Below the pieces are notes generated by a model. It saw only the letters and a list, made by a program, of their open reading frames with translations. It did no database searches and was not told where the DNA came from. Position numbers and translations under genes: made by a program. From Bacteroidota bacterium (GTDB lineage: Bacteria > Bacteroidota > Bacteroidia > Bacteroidales > GCA-2748055): a DNA stretch of 25,960 bases. The stretch covers positions 1 to 25,960 of the forward strand of contig JAAEOI010000659.1 in assembly GCA_024244665.1 (NCBI GenBank). Reading direction: 5' to 3'. Shown here in pieces: positions 17,701 through 25,320 of this stretch. Each line of letters begins with the position of its first letter. The first letter of the stretch is position 1.

Positions 17701-17985
17701 CCACTGGTCCGAAGCAAAACGAACAGGTCCTTCGATCCCTCCAACATTGAATATCTTTCCGCCACCAAGCCCTGCCCGTTCCATAGCCTCCAGATCGCCG
17801 GTAATTCCCTCCCGGGAAATCATTCCATTGCACCACTCCCATTTTACCCCGGAACGGTATTCGTCGGGTGGATTCACAAAGCTGGTATGAAGGCTGCCTT
17901 TATGCTGGGCACTGAGCGAAATACCCTGAATCAAAAAGACACAAAGTGATAATATTATGATGCGAAGGTGTGTTGTTTTTATCAT
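14743..17985 (-). CDS. GH106 alpha-L-rhamnosidase, secreted
   Basis: A 1080-residue glycosidase of the GH106 type, which removes alpha-L-rhamnose from complex glycans. An open frame extends to 18072, but I place the start at the ATG at 17985: it opens a clean signal peptide (MIKTTHLRIIILSLCVFL, cleaved near SLSAQ), and the extra 29 codons would be translated out of a perfect hairpin at 18025-18060. Family marks are NPPDEYRSGVKWEWCNG near residues 38-54, an early (beta/alpha) barrel with GLGGGKIFN, DSWEADGQNWSP with E320, and a C-terminal GH2-like sugar-binding sandwich (VNGKEVGTLWKPPF). Length matches GH106 (about 1000-1150). It lies 15 bases upstream of the S1_7-like sulfatase gene. Having both GH106 and GH78 suggests two different rhamnose linkages in the substrate. 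Confidence 0.9.
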   Translation of the reverse strand: MIKTTHLRIIILSLCVFLIQGISLSAQHKGSLHTSFVNPPDEYRSGVKWEWCNGMISREGITGDLEAMERAGLGGGKIFNVGGIEGPVRFASDQWYELVAHACREASRLGLELGLNMTEGFTAAGGPWITPEKSMQHVVWSETTVSGPGKVSVTAEQPDIIPVVTNIYLPKLETGYYQDIKVFAVPQIGDSRIIHAEIKSGIMPHRFDRRKTSVRTREDSVAAADIIPGSSVIDLSDRMDENGNLNWDAPKGKWTILRMGTTSTGACTRPGSEKTRGLEADKLSREAIQFHFDSFCKPLLEMDGVEPGKNLCFFAIDSWEADGQNWSPVLPAEFEKRRGYSLYPYLPVLTGRIVESIDVSERFLWDFRRTIADCIVENFYQFVQELAVEQGMVLDSEPFTRAAFDGMETTEAVGVPTATFWQGSINSSWHRASKEGRWASSAAHVTGKKKVSSEAFPATKEYSGWINYPWNYKGKADYAYASGVNHLSFHCFPLQPWDETNKAVYQPGMTFRHWGSQYSRHNTWWNQGADWQKYQTRCQFMLQQGQFQAEAIFMTPEAVPGLELNMDFNPLPLGYDWDMTSAKMVREELLVENGMICAPSGMKYHILVLPEIDDISVPLLKKIRKLLAGGANIVVSSRPETSRGLENYPSSIREVTAMVSEMWQGLDGRNVKEQPYGKGKLYWGYSPEDVLVKLSVEPDVIVEAEGENSRKLPINYLHRYTPDADFFFVSSSLQKPASGLLSFRITGKQPEFWYPDNGRIEACPVYEEKDGRTIVPMIFDPCGSVFVVFRDKADSAPAAGKVSIDGRVVLSASERINPFEATKELFQSGGSCKLEMPNQEIVEEKIAALEMRSLDEDWKVSFEGLAAPPETIFENLVPWNEHPDDAIRYFSGDGIYRKTIDVKKKKGRHIWLDLDEVEVIATVSVNGKEVGTLWKPPFLMDITDALQKGKNELEIRVSNLWVNRLIRDEQFPADLEFDSRGELKELPGWFVNNTPRPEQGRKTFTTFRHYEGTEALSPSGLVGPVTLLTLEENSDPLMDQITRRLFMYSRNPDFLSYGWHREAPYWKDIVRKGDKNKVKH

Positions 17986-18024
17986 TGGCTTCGTTTGAGA
18001 AAAAATATCCCAAGCATTCAATCT

Positions 18025-18060
18025 AATAAATGCCAGAATATAGTATTTCTGGCATTTATT
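18025..18060 (-). repeat. 14-bp perfect hairpin between sulfatase and GH106 genes
   Basis: AATAAATGCCAGAA (18025-18038) is the exact reverse complement of 18047-18060, with an eight-base loop. It lies in the 93-base gap after the sulfatase stop codon, the widest gap in the operon. There is no T-tract after it on the minus strand, so it is not a classical terminator. It may be an mRNA processing or stability element, a partial terminator, or an operator. Confidence 0.8.
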
Positions 18061-18078
18061 TGGTTTCTCCACTATTAC

Positions 18079-19578
18079 TTATTTTGCCGGTTTTGCATCA
18101 GGAACATAAGCCGGATTGGGGACAGGGATCACCGTCTCCGTATCCTCAAGCCATAAATCCAATTTCTTTGAAAGCTTTTTTGCTAGCCTTTTATTACTAC
18201 TGTAAAGATCCGTGGTCTCGCCGATATCATTTTCCAGGTTATATAGTTCGTGGCGGTCTGTAAAATCCTCTTTCCCGCAAAAAAAGCGCAGCAGTTTCCA
18301 GTCTCCCTGCCTGATGCTCGCGGCTACTTCCTCCCCGAATGGATAAATATCATAGATCTCATCACGTACACTGCTCCCCCCTTCCAATACAGACATCTGG
18401 GATACGCCATCAAATGAAAGGTCTGCAGGCTTTGTCAGCCCGCAGGCTTCGAGTAGTGTAGGGAAAAAATCTATACTACTGAACAGCGCATCGGTGGAGC
18501 TACCCGGATCAATCTTACCCTGCCAGGATACAATGGTCGGCACACGGCTCCCGCCCTCGTATATGGATCCTTTACCCTTACGCAAGGGAGCATTGCTGGT
18601 AATGGGAATATCCTTGTAAGAGTGATCCGCTTTCTTATCTGTTCTGACATATCCCCCGTTATCGGAGGTAAAAATGATGATGGTATTATCGCCAAGGCCC
18701 AGCTCATCTATGGTAGCGGCCAGACGACCCACTGCATCATCCAGGCTCCTGACCATGGCAGCATAGATCGGATTGCGCTGGGCATAGTTGTCGTCCGATT
18801 CTGCGGCAAAACGCTTGATGTACTCAGCCTTCCCCTCCCAAGGACTATGCACTGAGAACGCCCAGTAATTAAGGAAGAAGGGCTGGTCCTTATGGCTTTT
18901 CATCCATTTTATGGCCTCCTCTGCCATGCGGTCCTCCACATGTTCGTTGGGACGGGCTTCCAGACCGGCATTGCTCATCAGGTTTGAGGCATCCATGTAT
19001 CCGCCGGGAGGCCATCCGGAATTGGTACTCGGGATATCCACATCAAATCCCTGTTCCAGCGGACTGTAGGGTTTGGATCCGAGATGCCATTTGCCAAAAT
19101 GTCCGGTGGCATAACCCGCCGCCTTAAATACTTCGGCAATGGTAATATATTCCGTCTTCAGGCGGGAAACCGGCAGGGGGAACAAGAGCCGTCGACTTGG
19201 ACCACTGCTTTCACGCAATACCTTTTCCACCTGTACTTCTTTGCCATGACCCGATGCGGAAAGAAAACCGATACGGGCCGGGTAGATACCGGTCATGATA
19301 CTGGCCCGTGTGGGAGAACAAAAAGGATTTGCCGCATAGGCATCGGTAAAGCTAATTCCGCTTTCAGCAAGTTTATCAATATTGGGCGTATGATAGAAAT
19401 CACTGCCGTAACAGGCCAGGTCAGCCCAGCCCAGGTCATCGGCCAGTACAAATACCACATTGGGCAAGGATTCCGGATCCCCGCCTGTCCGGGCAGTGAC
19501 TTCGGTAAAGCCATTGAAAAGGATTGCCTGAATCAGGCAAAGCATTAAAAGGGGATACTTCCTGTGTCGATTCTTCAT
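18079..19578 (-). CDS. S1 sulfatase (S1_16-like), secreted
   Basis: A 499-residue sulfatase from the ATG at 19578 (MKNRHRKYPLL), which gives a normal signal peptide. The frame is open 11 codons further, to 19611, but that stretch runs through the small hairpin at 19597-19612. Motifs are canonical: LADDLGWADLACYGS for metal binding, C87 in CSPTRASIMTG as the formylglycine site, GKWHLG, and TSDNGG. Length is standard. The DLACYGSDFYHTPNID form resembles S1_16, a subfamily known from galactose- and fucose-sulfate enzymes, but I cannot assign it firmly. It follows the DUF3604 gene after about 50 bases and precedes the GH106 gene after the hairpin-containing gap. Confidence 0.94.
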   Translation of the reverse strand: MKNRHRKYPLLMLCLIQAILFNGFTEVTARTGGDPESLPNVVFVLADDLGWADLACYGSDFYHTPNIDKLAESGISFTDAYAANPFCSPTRASIMTGIYPARIGFLSASGHGKEVQVEKVLRESSGPSRRLLFPLPVSRLKTEYITIAEVFKAAGYATGHFGKWHLGSKPYSPLEQGFDVDIPSTNSGWPPGGYMDASNLMSNAGLEARPNEHVEDRMAEEAIKWMKSHKDQPFFLNYWAFSVHSPWEGKAEYIKRFAAESDDNYAQRNPIYAAMVRSLDDAVGRLAATIDELGLGDNTIIIFTSDNGGYVRTDKKADHSYKDIPITSNAPLRKGKGSIYEGGSRVPTIVSWQGKIDPGSSTDALFSSIDFFPTLLEACGLTKPADLSFDGVSQMSVLEGGSSVRDEIYDIYPFGEEVAASIRQGDWKLLRFFCGKEDFTDRHELYNLENDIGETTDLYSSNKRLAKKLSKKLDLWLEDTETVIPVPNPAYVPDAKPAK

Positions 19579-19596
19579 TTCCGTTGTTTTTATGTT

Positions 19597-19612
19597 ATTG
19601 CCTGAAGGCAAT
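19597..19612 (-). repeat. Small hairpin before the sulfatase gene
   Basis: ATTGCC (19597-19602) and GGCAAT (19607-19612) form a six-base stem with a four-base loop. On the minus strand it is followed by an A-rich stretch and then the sulfatase start at 19578. It could be a weak attenuator or simply a chance stem. Confidence 0.4.
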
Positions 19613-19629
19613 GTGATACTCCTCTATTT

Positions 19630-22101
19630 TTAATTAATATCTGCCTGCTTCTCCCGCTCCTCGATAATCTCTTTCTTGGGCCGTGCCAGGGTATGGGTAG
19701 GCGGATTTTGCATCTCCTCTGCCGACAGGAACCAGATGGGACTCGACCAGGCCAGCTCCCCGTCGGCCCTCTCCACACGGACATAATACCAGAGGCGGTC
19801 TTCTTTCAGGGGCGAAGGATCGGTCCAGTTTATTTCCATTGTACTCCCGCTTGCCGGCATCTCATGGACCACCTGGTTGTTGCGGAAGATGACCACCTTG
19901 TCGAGGGGACTCTCCGTGACCACCTTGATGGTGAAATCCAGGGATTTTCTTGAGGGCTTGCGTTCCAGCTTATCTCCCATGAGGGCATCACCCGAGGCAA
20001 AGTAGAGGGCTATTTTGGCCCCGCTGGTACCAAAGGTATGGCGCTTGTGAAATGCCTCAAAAAGCTTTTCTGGGCTCAGGTCGGCTGCCCACACTCCGGT
20101 CCGTCCGGACGTCCCCCCGTGATCGGGACTGGCCGAGGTTCCTATAATGATCTCATTCTCCCAGGCATCCTGCAGATAGAAACCCTTTGCCAGTTCTGGC
20201 CTGGCCTTTGCAGTCGGCGACTCCCTTGGGCAGCCAGCATGTTCAAAGGACTGGCGGGCCTGGAAGATCTCGGCCAGGGGCTGGTGCTCCTCATGCACCT
20301 GGCTCCAGTCGATCTGGCGGTAATGTTTACTGCAATCGGACAGCCCGTGCGGAAGGCTGATAAAATCACAAAGCTCATTCTGGCTGATGTATTCGTAGAG
20401 CTCCACAGGCGATTTCCCCTGGAAGCTGCGATGATAAACCTCACTGACGCTGGTTTCCTGGAAAACAAGATTGTGGTGCCCGTAATTTTCGCTGGTCCAT
20501 TCGACACCCAGTAAGGGGATGAAGCTATGTGGATCAAAATGGGTCCGCACCTGTTCACGGGTATAGGCCCAGGTTCGGCTGCAATGATTGTAGCCATGAT
20601 CGGTCAGGGCGGTAAAATCAAGTCCGTCGATATCACGTTGATTCAGAAAAAGGTCCCTTGCCGGCGGGTTGAATTGCCTGGCACACTGCGACATGGCCGT
20701 GTGCTCATGCAGATCCCCCCAGTAAAGGCTCAGCTTTTGCTCCCCGTGATCCAGGCTTTGCCGGGGCAGCCGAAGGCTGTATTTCTCGATATAGGCATTC
20801 AGATCGAAATCGCTTTCCGGCATCTCCAGCGGAACGGTCTCTGCCCTCCTGGCCGGGGCCGTTATTTTAAATGTTTCCACCTGCGTTTTTGAACCCGACT
20901 CTTTTGCCAGCAGGTAGGTCATGCCAATCCCCTCCTGGATCGCAGCATAGAGCGTGTTCGTCCCCTTCATGCCCATGCTTACCGGGCGCCACCATCCCCA
21001 GTCAAGATCATGGGATAGCGGGCCGTACCAGGCATCGCCGGCACAGGTCCAGATCTCAGCATCCCAGAAAGGGCCCACCAGGACCTTTTCCCCCTCGTGG
21101 GTGAAGGCCGTTTTTCGCACACTCAGATGGATACGCCCGGCGGAATCAATAAGAATGACTGGCCGCTTACAAAGCGATTCCCCCGCCTGGGGACCGTTTT
21201 CACTGAAGAGGTTCTCCGGCATCCGCAATCCCTCTTCGCTTCGCTCGGCAACTACGATCTTCTGTTCATCGTAGTTATTGATCCGGGTATGTGAACTCGC
21301 ACTTGATTCCCAGGCCAGCCAAAGCGTGCCGTCGGGTGCGGCGGCAAGTGATACATTCCGGTCCATGCGCGGATCGTCACTTATTCTTTCGACCTCGTGC
21401 AAGCTTCCCCCGGAATAGAGACGTCCGTAGATGTCTGCATTCTCATCCTGGAATGCTTCCCAGGCCGCGAAAAAGTCCCCATCACCTCCCGCAGCTGTGA
21501 CAGCGGGATTACCGGCAGCGATCCCGGCCGGTGAAAGAGGCACGGCAGGGCCGGCCATCCCCCTGGAAATAAGACTGCCGTATATCCTGCGTTTTTTCCC
21601 GGCGTTGGATTCCCATACAATACAGGCAGTCTCCCCGGAAACGGCTACTGCAGGCCGGATATTGACCGTTCCGCCGGGATCAAGGTAAACAGGATTGCCG
21701 GCGGGTTTTCCTGACTTGATCGTCATATAGGCCACCTTCCAGCTGCCTTTTATCTCTGCGGAAAAAGCAAGCAGCAGGCCCTCTCCCAGGGGGGCAAGCG
21801 AGGGACGGTCAAAGGCACTCACCCCATCACCCCGCACCGTTTCAATGACTGCAAGCTCCCCATCATGTTTTCGGGAGGCAACAATCAGCTGCGGGCCCGC
21901 ATTGTCGGGGCGATCCACATAAACGACAAATACCTCTCCCCTCTCATTCATGCACATGGAGGGAAAGTCCTGGAACTCCCCTTCCCCATCTGCGGGTGCA
22001 CCGTGATGACCCTCGTGCGGGCCTTCGTGTGCAGTAAGGGGCTGCAGGCCAAATACGGCCAGAAACAGAAAAACATTCAAGATTTTGGAACAGGTCTTCA
22101 T
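19630..22101 (-). CDS. DUF3604 (PHP-like) protein with N-terminal propeller-like domain
   Basis: An 823-residue exported protein of unknown activity. After the signal peptide (1 to about 24) comes a His-rich stretch (HEGPHEGHHG, 25-34) that could bind metal. Residues about 45-430 are beta-rich with recurring blocks such as IVWESNAG, AAWEAFQDENADIYG and LAWESS, suggesting a beta-propeller of the BNR/sialidase-like kind. Residues about 455-740 are the DUF3604 domain with PHP-like metal motifs: WGDLHEHT (D463, H465, H467), LTDHGYN (D501, H502), GVEW, LPHG and SASPDHGG. A short beta domain closes the protein. PHP-type domains are metal-dependent phosphoesterases; whether DUF3604 hydrolyses phosphate, sulfate or something else is not known to me. 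DUF3604 genes are often seen beside sulfatase genes, as here, so a role in processing sulfated glycans is a fair inference. Confidence 0.85.
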   Translation of the reverse strand: MKTCSKILNVFLFLAVFGLQPLTAHEGPHEGHHGAPADGEGEFQDFPSMCMNERGEVFVVYVDRPDNAGPQLIVASRKHDGELAVIETVRGDGVSAFDRPSLAPLGEGLLLAFSAEIKGSWKVAYMTIKSGKPAGNPVYLDPGGTVNIRPAVAVSGETACIVWESNAGKKRRIYGSLISRGMAGPAVPLSPAGIAAGNPAVTAAGGDGDFFAAWEAFQDENADIYGRLYSGGSLHEVERISDDPRMDRNVSLAAAPDGTLWLAWESSASSHTRINNYDEQKIVVAERSEEGLRMPENLFSENGPQAGESLCKRPVILIDSAGRIHLSVRKTAFTHEGEKVLVGPFWDAEIWTCAGDAWYGPLSHDLDWGWWRPVSMGMKGTNTLYAAIQEGIGMTYLLAKESGSKTQVETFKITAPARRAETVPLEMPESDFDLNAYIEKYSLRLPRQSLDHGEQKLSLYWGDLHEHTAMSQCARQFNPPARDLFLNQRDIDGLDFTALTDHGYNHCSRTWAYTREQVRTHFDPHSFIPLLGVEWTSENYGHHNLVFQETSVSEVYHRSFQGKSPVELYEYISQNELCDFISLPHGLSDCSKHYRQIDWSQVHEEHQPLAEIFQARQSFEHAGCPRESPTAKARPELAKGFYLQDAWENEIIIGTSASPDHGGTSGRTGVWAADLSPEKLFEAFHKRHTFGTSGAKIALYFASGDALMGDKLERKPSRKSLDFTIKVVTESPLDKVVIFRNNQVVHEMPASGSTMEINWTDPSPLKEDRLWYYVRVERADGELAWSSPIWFLSAEEMQNPPTHTLARPKKEIIEEREKQADIN

Positions 22102-22116
22102 CGGATCAATTATAAA

Positions 22117-23487
22117 TTATTTGTTCAGTGTTTCCAGGAAATCCAGAAGAATAGCCTGCAATTGGTCGGCTTTTTCTTCATTTTGCCCGGCTATGTCGGT
22201 TTCCTCACTTTCTACCACGCTGTCATCAAGATTATACAAATGGCGATCTGTAATCTCGCCTTCCTTGTTCCAGCTGAGCATCAGCTTATGGGAACCCTGT
22301 CTGACCGCTGAGGCCGATTTTTTGATGGGCCGGTGAAAAATCAGGGCTCCTGCATCCCTTTCCACCTTTCCGCTTTCGGGATTTTGGAACAGGGTGAAGA
22401 TACTTCCGCCATCAACTTCTCCCGGGAGATCTTTCTTCCCTCCGGCCAGTTCGTAAAAAGTGGGCAGCAGATCATAGCCGACCACCGGGACATGTGAATA
22501 AGACCCTGGCTCAATGCCAGGACCGCGAACCATGAAGGGCACCCGGATTCCGCCTTCATAAAGCGACTGTTTAAAATCGGTCAGAGGAGCATTCAGGTGC
22601 TTTCTGCCTTCATCATTTCCGGGCATAAACCTTTGTCCCCCGTTATCTGACATAAAAACAACATAGGTATTCTCTGCCACTCCGCTTTGATCCAGGGCAT
22701 CCAGAAGCAATCCGATACCCTGGTCCAGATCTTCCAGCATGGCAGCAAAAGACCGGGGGTACATGCGGTCGGGTACACCTTTCTGATAGTATTTCAAGAG
22801 AGTTTCCTGCCTGCAAACAATAGAAAGATGTGTGGCGTAGTAGCTGACCTGGAGATAAAAGGGTCGCTTTTCCTTCACCGCATGATGTATAAAGCCTATG
22901 GCTGAATCGGTAAGCGAAAAGGTCAGTTTCGGATTCTCCTCATCGATGAAATAATCGGGGCCCTGGTCATGGCTCCTGACTCCCAGTGATTGAGGCATTC
23001 CCCCGGTGTGGTTACCTGTTTCTCCATCGCTTTTATCGTAACCGCACTCTTCAGGTGTGGATATCATATGTTCTCCCCATTTGCCGAAATGTGCACAGTA
23101 ATATGCTGGATTGGCCTGTTTTAATGCCCTGGGAATGGTCATGTGATCCGCAGGCACATATTCACTCCTGAATTCGGTTCCGCTGCGTGCCGCACTGGCC
23201 CCGCATAAAATGCTGCGTCGTGTGGGCGTACAGATCGGTGCAGGGGCATAACCACTGGTAAAGCGCATGCCCGCATCCCCCAGCTTATTGATATTGGGGG
23301 TACTTAAATATTCCGAAAAGGACTCGGCCTCTTTGGGGTCCATGGCTTTGGATACATGGCTCCATCCCTGGTCATCGGTCAGGATGAGAATGATATTGGG
23401 ACTGTCGGATTTTCCCCGATCCGCAGCCCCCATCCATAGCGTTGATCCCAGGATCAGCGCGATACAAATGCACAACTTGTTTTTCAT
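22117..23487 (-). CDS. S1 sulfatase, secreted, with altered GKWH motif
   Basis: A 456-residue sulfatase with a Sec signal peptide (1 to about 22). D38 and D39 in LTDDQGW bind metal, C86 in CTPTRRSILCG is the formylglycine site, and MSDNGG is present. The usual GKWHLG reads GKWGEHM: the lysine is kept but the histidine next to the tryptophan is glycine, with a histidine two places later. Length is at the short end for S1. The tail (residues about 400-456) has the common NLDDS segment of many sulfatases. The DUF3604 gene starts 15 bases after its stop codon. I do not recognise the S1 subfamily. Confidence 0.92.
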   Translation of the reverse strand: MKNKLCICIALILGSTLWMGAADRGKSDSPNIILILTDDQGWSHVSKAMDPKEAESFSEYLSTPNINKLGDAGMRFTSGYAPAPICTPTRRSILCGASAARSGTEFRSEYVPADHMTIPRALKQANPAYYCAHFGKWGEHMISTPEECGYDKSDGETGNHTGGMPQSLGVRSHDQGPDYFIDEENPKLTFSLTDSAIGFIHHAVKEKRPFYLQVSYYATHLSIVCRQETLLKYYQKGVPDRMYPRSFAAMLEDLDQGIGLLLDALDQSGVAENTYVVFMSDNGGQRFMPGNDEGRKHLNAPLTDFKQSLYEGGIRVPFMVRGPGIEPGSYSHVPVVGYDLLPTFYELAGGKKDLPGEVDGGSIFTLFQNPESGKVERDAGALIFHRPIKKSASAVRQGSHKLMLSWNKEGEITDRHLYNLDDSVVESEETDIAGQNEEKADQLQAILLDFLETLNK

Positions 23488-23544
23488 AATCTATTCTTCG
23501 TTTATCTGCGCCAGATTTACTTCCGGCAGGTGTTTTTGATCATT

Positions 23545-25302
23545 TCAAATTCGGTTTAACATTAACAAACGAAAATCCATCACCTGTGAACCCGGGATCT
23601 CCAGGGCCTTTAATGTCAATACTCCCTCCCCTTTTTCAAGATGAATGCTTCCCAAAGGCATTCTTTTGAAGTCTTTCACAAAAGATCCGCCCCTGGGAGC
23701 TCTGTCATGTTCCATTCCTGTCAGGGGGGGATCGTGAGCTTCTGTTATCTTTCCTCTGAGCTTGCTCTGTGCGAAACTCAGCTCGAAAACGGATCCCACA
23801 TCTTCGGCCGGACAGGAATAATAAAGCTCCACTTCATAATCCCCACTTTCCAGTACCTCTGACTCCCATGTTATGCTGTCGCCCAGGCTTGTCCAGTTGG
23901 TGAAAAATGAGCAATTGGGAAATTTATTGGAACGCTTGATATTCCCGTGTGCCGTACCATCACGGGCAGGGATCTGGGTAAAGCTGTAATCCGGATGCCC
24001 GATGGGGAAAGTACGGCTGTCCTTTCCCAGGAGTTCCGACAGGACCTCCCGCTCCCACTTCTCCTTTGCCAGGGCAAGCTCCTCTTTTATTTCGGGCTCC
24101 TGATCCGAGATATCCCTGTGCTGCCCCGGATCTTTGAGCATGTCAAAGAGTTGCCCTTCATGCCCCAATCTGTATTGCTGACTGCGAGCACTGGTTTTGC
24201 CCATACAGTGACTGAAGATCAGCCTCTCCTCCCATTCCGGATTTTCCTCCAGCATCAGGGCTTTGAGGCTCACCCCGTCCAGGTCTTTTTGCGGTTCATA
24301 GTCAATACCCGCCAGGTCGCTCAGTGTGGGCAGCAGGTCCATGGCCCCGGCAATCTGCGGAACCGTCTTCCCGGCTTCCAGTGTTCCCTCCCACTTTACG
24401 AACAGGGGCGAGCGCACCCCCCCTTCATCGGTATCTCCTTTTTTCCCCTTCATGCCCCCGTTCCAGCGGTATGAGGCAGGACCATTGTCGGTAAGGTAGA
24501 GAATGATGGTGTTTTCCGACAAGCCCAGTTCTTCAAGCTTATCGGTAATCCGCCCTACGTTCCAATCGATATTCTCGCACATGGCCAGGGCAGCACGGGT
24601 AATCTGCACATGCTCCTGCCCGGGCTCGCGATGGACCATTGCCGGGTCCATGTTCTCAAATTTTTCCCACCACCGGTCGGGAACCTGGAAGGGACCGTGT
24701 GGTGTGTTATAAGGCAGGTACAGAAAAAAAGGATGGTCTTTGTTCTCTTCCATAAAGGCGAGCCCGTGATCGGTAAAATCGTCGATAATAAAACCCTCTC
24801 CCTGCACAATCTCCCCGTTGTGTTCCAGCATGGGAGAATAATAGTTGCCCCAGTGACCGGAACAAAACCCATAGTAATCGTCAAAGCCACGGGCATTGGG
24901 ATGATAGGGAGGCTGCATGCCGTTGTGCCACTTTCCATATGCCGCTGTGGCATAACCGGCATCCTTAAACACACGGGACATGGTGGTTTCGTCAAGGTCA
25001 AGTCGTTCCCTTCCTGCAGAGGTACCGCTCACCCCCCCGCGTACATAGTATCTGCCTGTAAGCATCTCGGCACGCGTAGCCGAACAGTAAGGTGAAACAT
25101 AAAAGCGGTCGAAACTGATCCCGGTTTCTGCCAGCTCATCTATGTTCGGAGTACTTAGGTTTGTGTTTCCACTGGCACTTAAATCGCCCCAGCCCTGGTC
25201 GTCGGCAAGGATAATGATCACATTGGGTTTTGTTTCGCTTGTTTTCTCTGTGCAGGAGAAAAGGAAAACAGAAAGGAGAATCAGTGTCAGTTGTTTTAGC
25301 AT
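23545..25302 (-). CDS. S1 sulfatase lipoprotein with C-terminal beta-sandwich
   Basis: A 585-residue sulfatase. The signal ends in FLFSC (C17), so it is probably a lipoprotein. LADDQGWGD provides metal ligands, C73 in YCSATRAEMLTGR is the formylglycine site with alanine instead of proline at +2, and GKWHNG and LTDNGP are present. The catalytic domain ends near residue 445. The remaining 140 or so residues (from about TFPIGHPDYSFTQIPARDG) look like a galactose-binding-type sandwich ending in MDFRLLMLNRI; a carbohydrate-binding role is inferred from layout, not from a recognised family. It starts 18 bases after the esterase gene and is followed by the next sulfatase after a 57-base gap in which I see no hairpin of note. 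Confidence 0.93.
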   Translation of the reverse strand: MLKQLTLILLSVFLFSCTEKTSETKPNVIIILADDQGWGDLSASGNTNLSTPNIDELAETGISFDRFYVSPYCSATRAEMLTGRYYVRGGVSGTSAGRERLDLDETTMSRVFKDAGYATAAYGKWHNGMQPPYHPNARGFDDYYGFCSGHWGNYYSPMLEHNGEIVQGEGFIIDDFTDHGLAFMEENKDHPFFLYLPYNTPHGPFQVPDRWWEKFENMDPAMVHREPGQEHVQITRAALAMCENIDWNVGRITDKLEELGLSENTIILYLTDNGPASYRWNGGMKGKKGDTDEGGVRSPLFVKWEGTLEAGKTVPQIAGAMDLLPTLSDLAGIDYEPQKDLDGVSLKALMLEENPEWEERLIFSHCMGKTSARSQQYRLGHEGQLFDMLKDPGQHRDISDQEPEIKEELALAKEKWEREVLSELLGKDSRTFPIGHPDYSFTQIPARDGTAHGNIKRSNKFPNCSFFTNWTSLGDSITWESEVLESGDYEVELYYSCPAEDVGSVFELSFAQSKLRGKITEAHDPPLTGMEHDRAPRGGSFVKDFKRMPLGSIHLEKGEGVLTLKALEIPGSQVMDFRLLMLNRI

Positions 25303-25320
25303 ATCCTGTTTTAATCAATT

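Noticed and set aside
17371..17949. Plus-strand 192-codon open frame
   Set aside because: Antisense to the GH106 N-terminal region.
17986..18072. 29-residue N-terminal extension of the GH106 protein
   Set aside because: It would hide the signal peptide behind polar residues and is read through a perfect hairpin.
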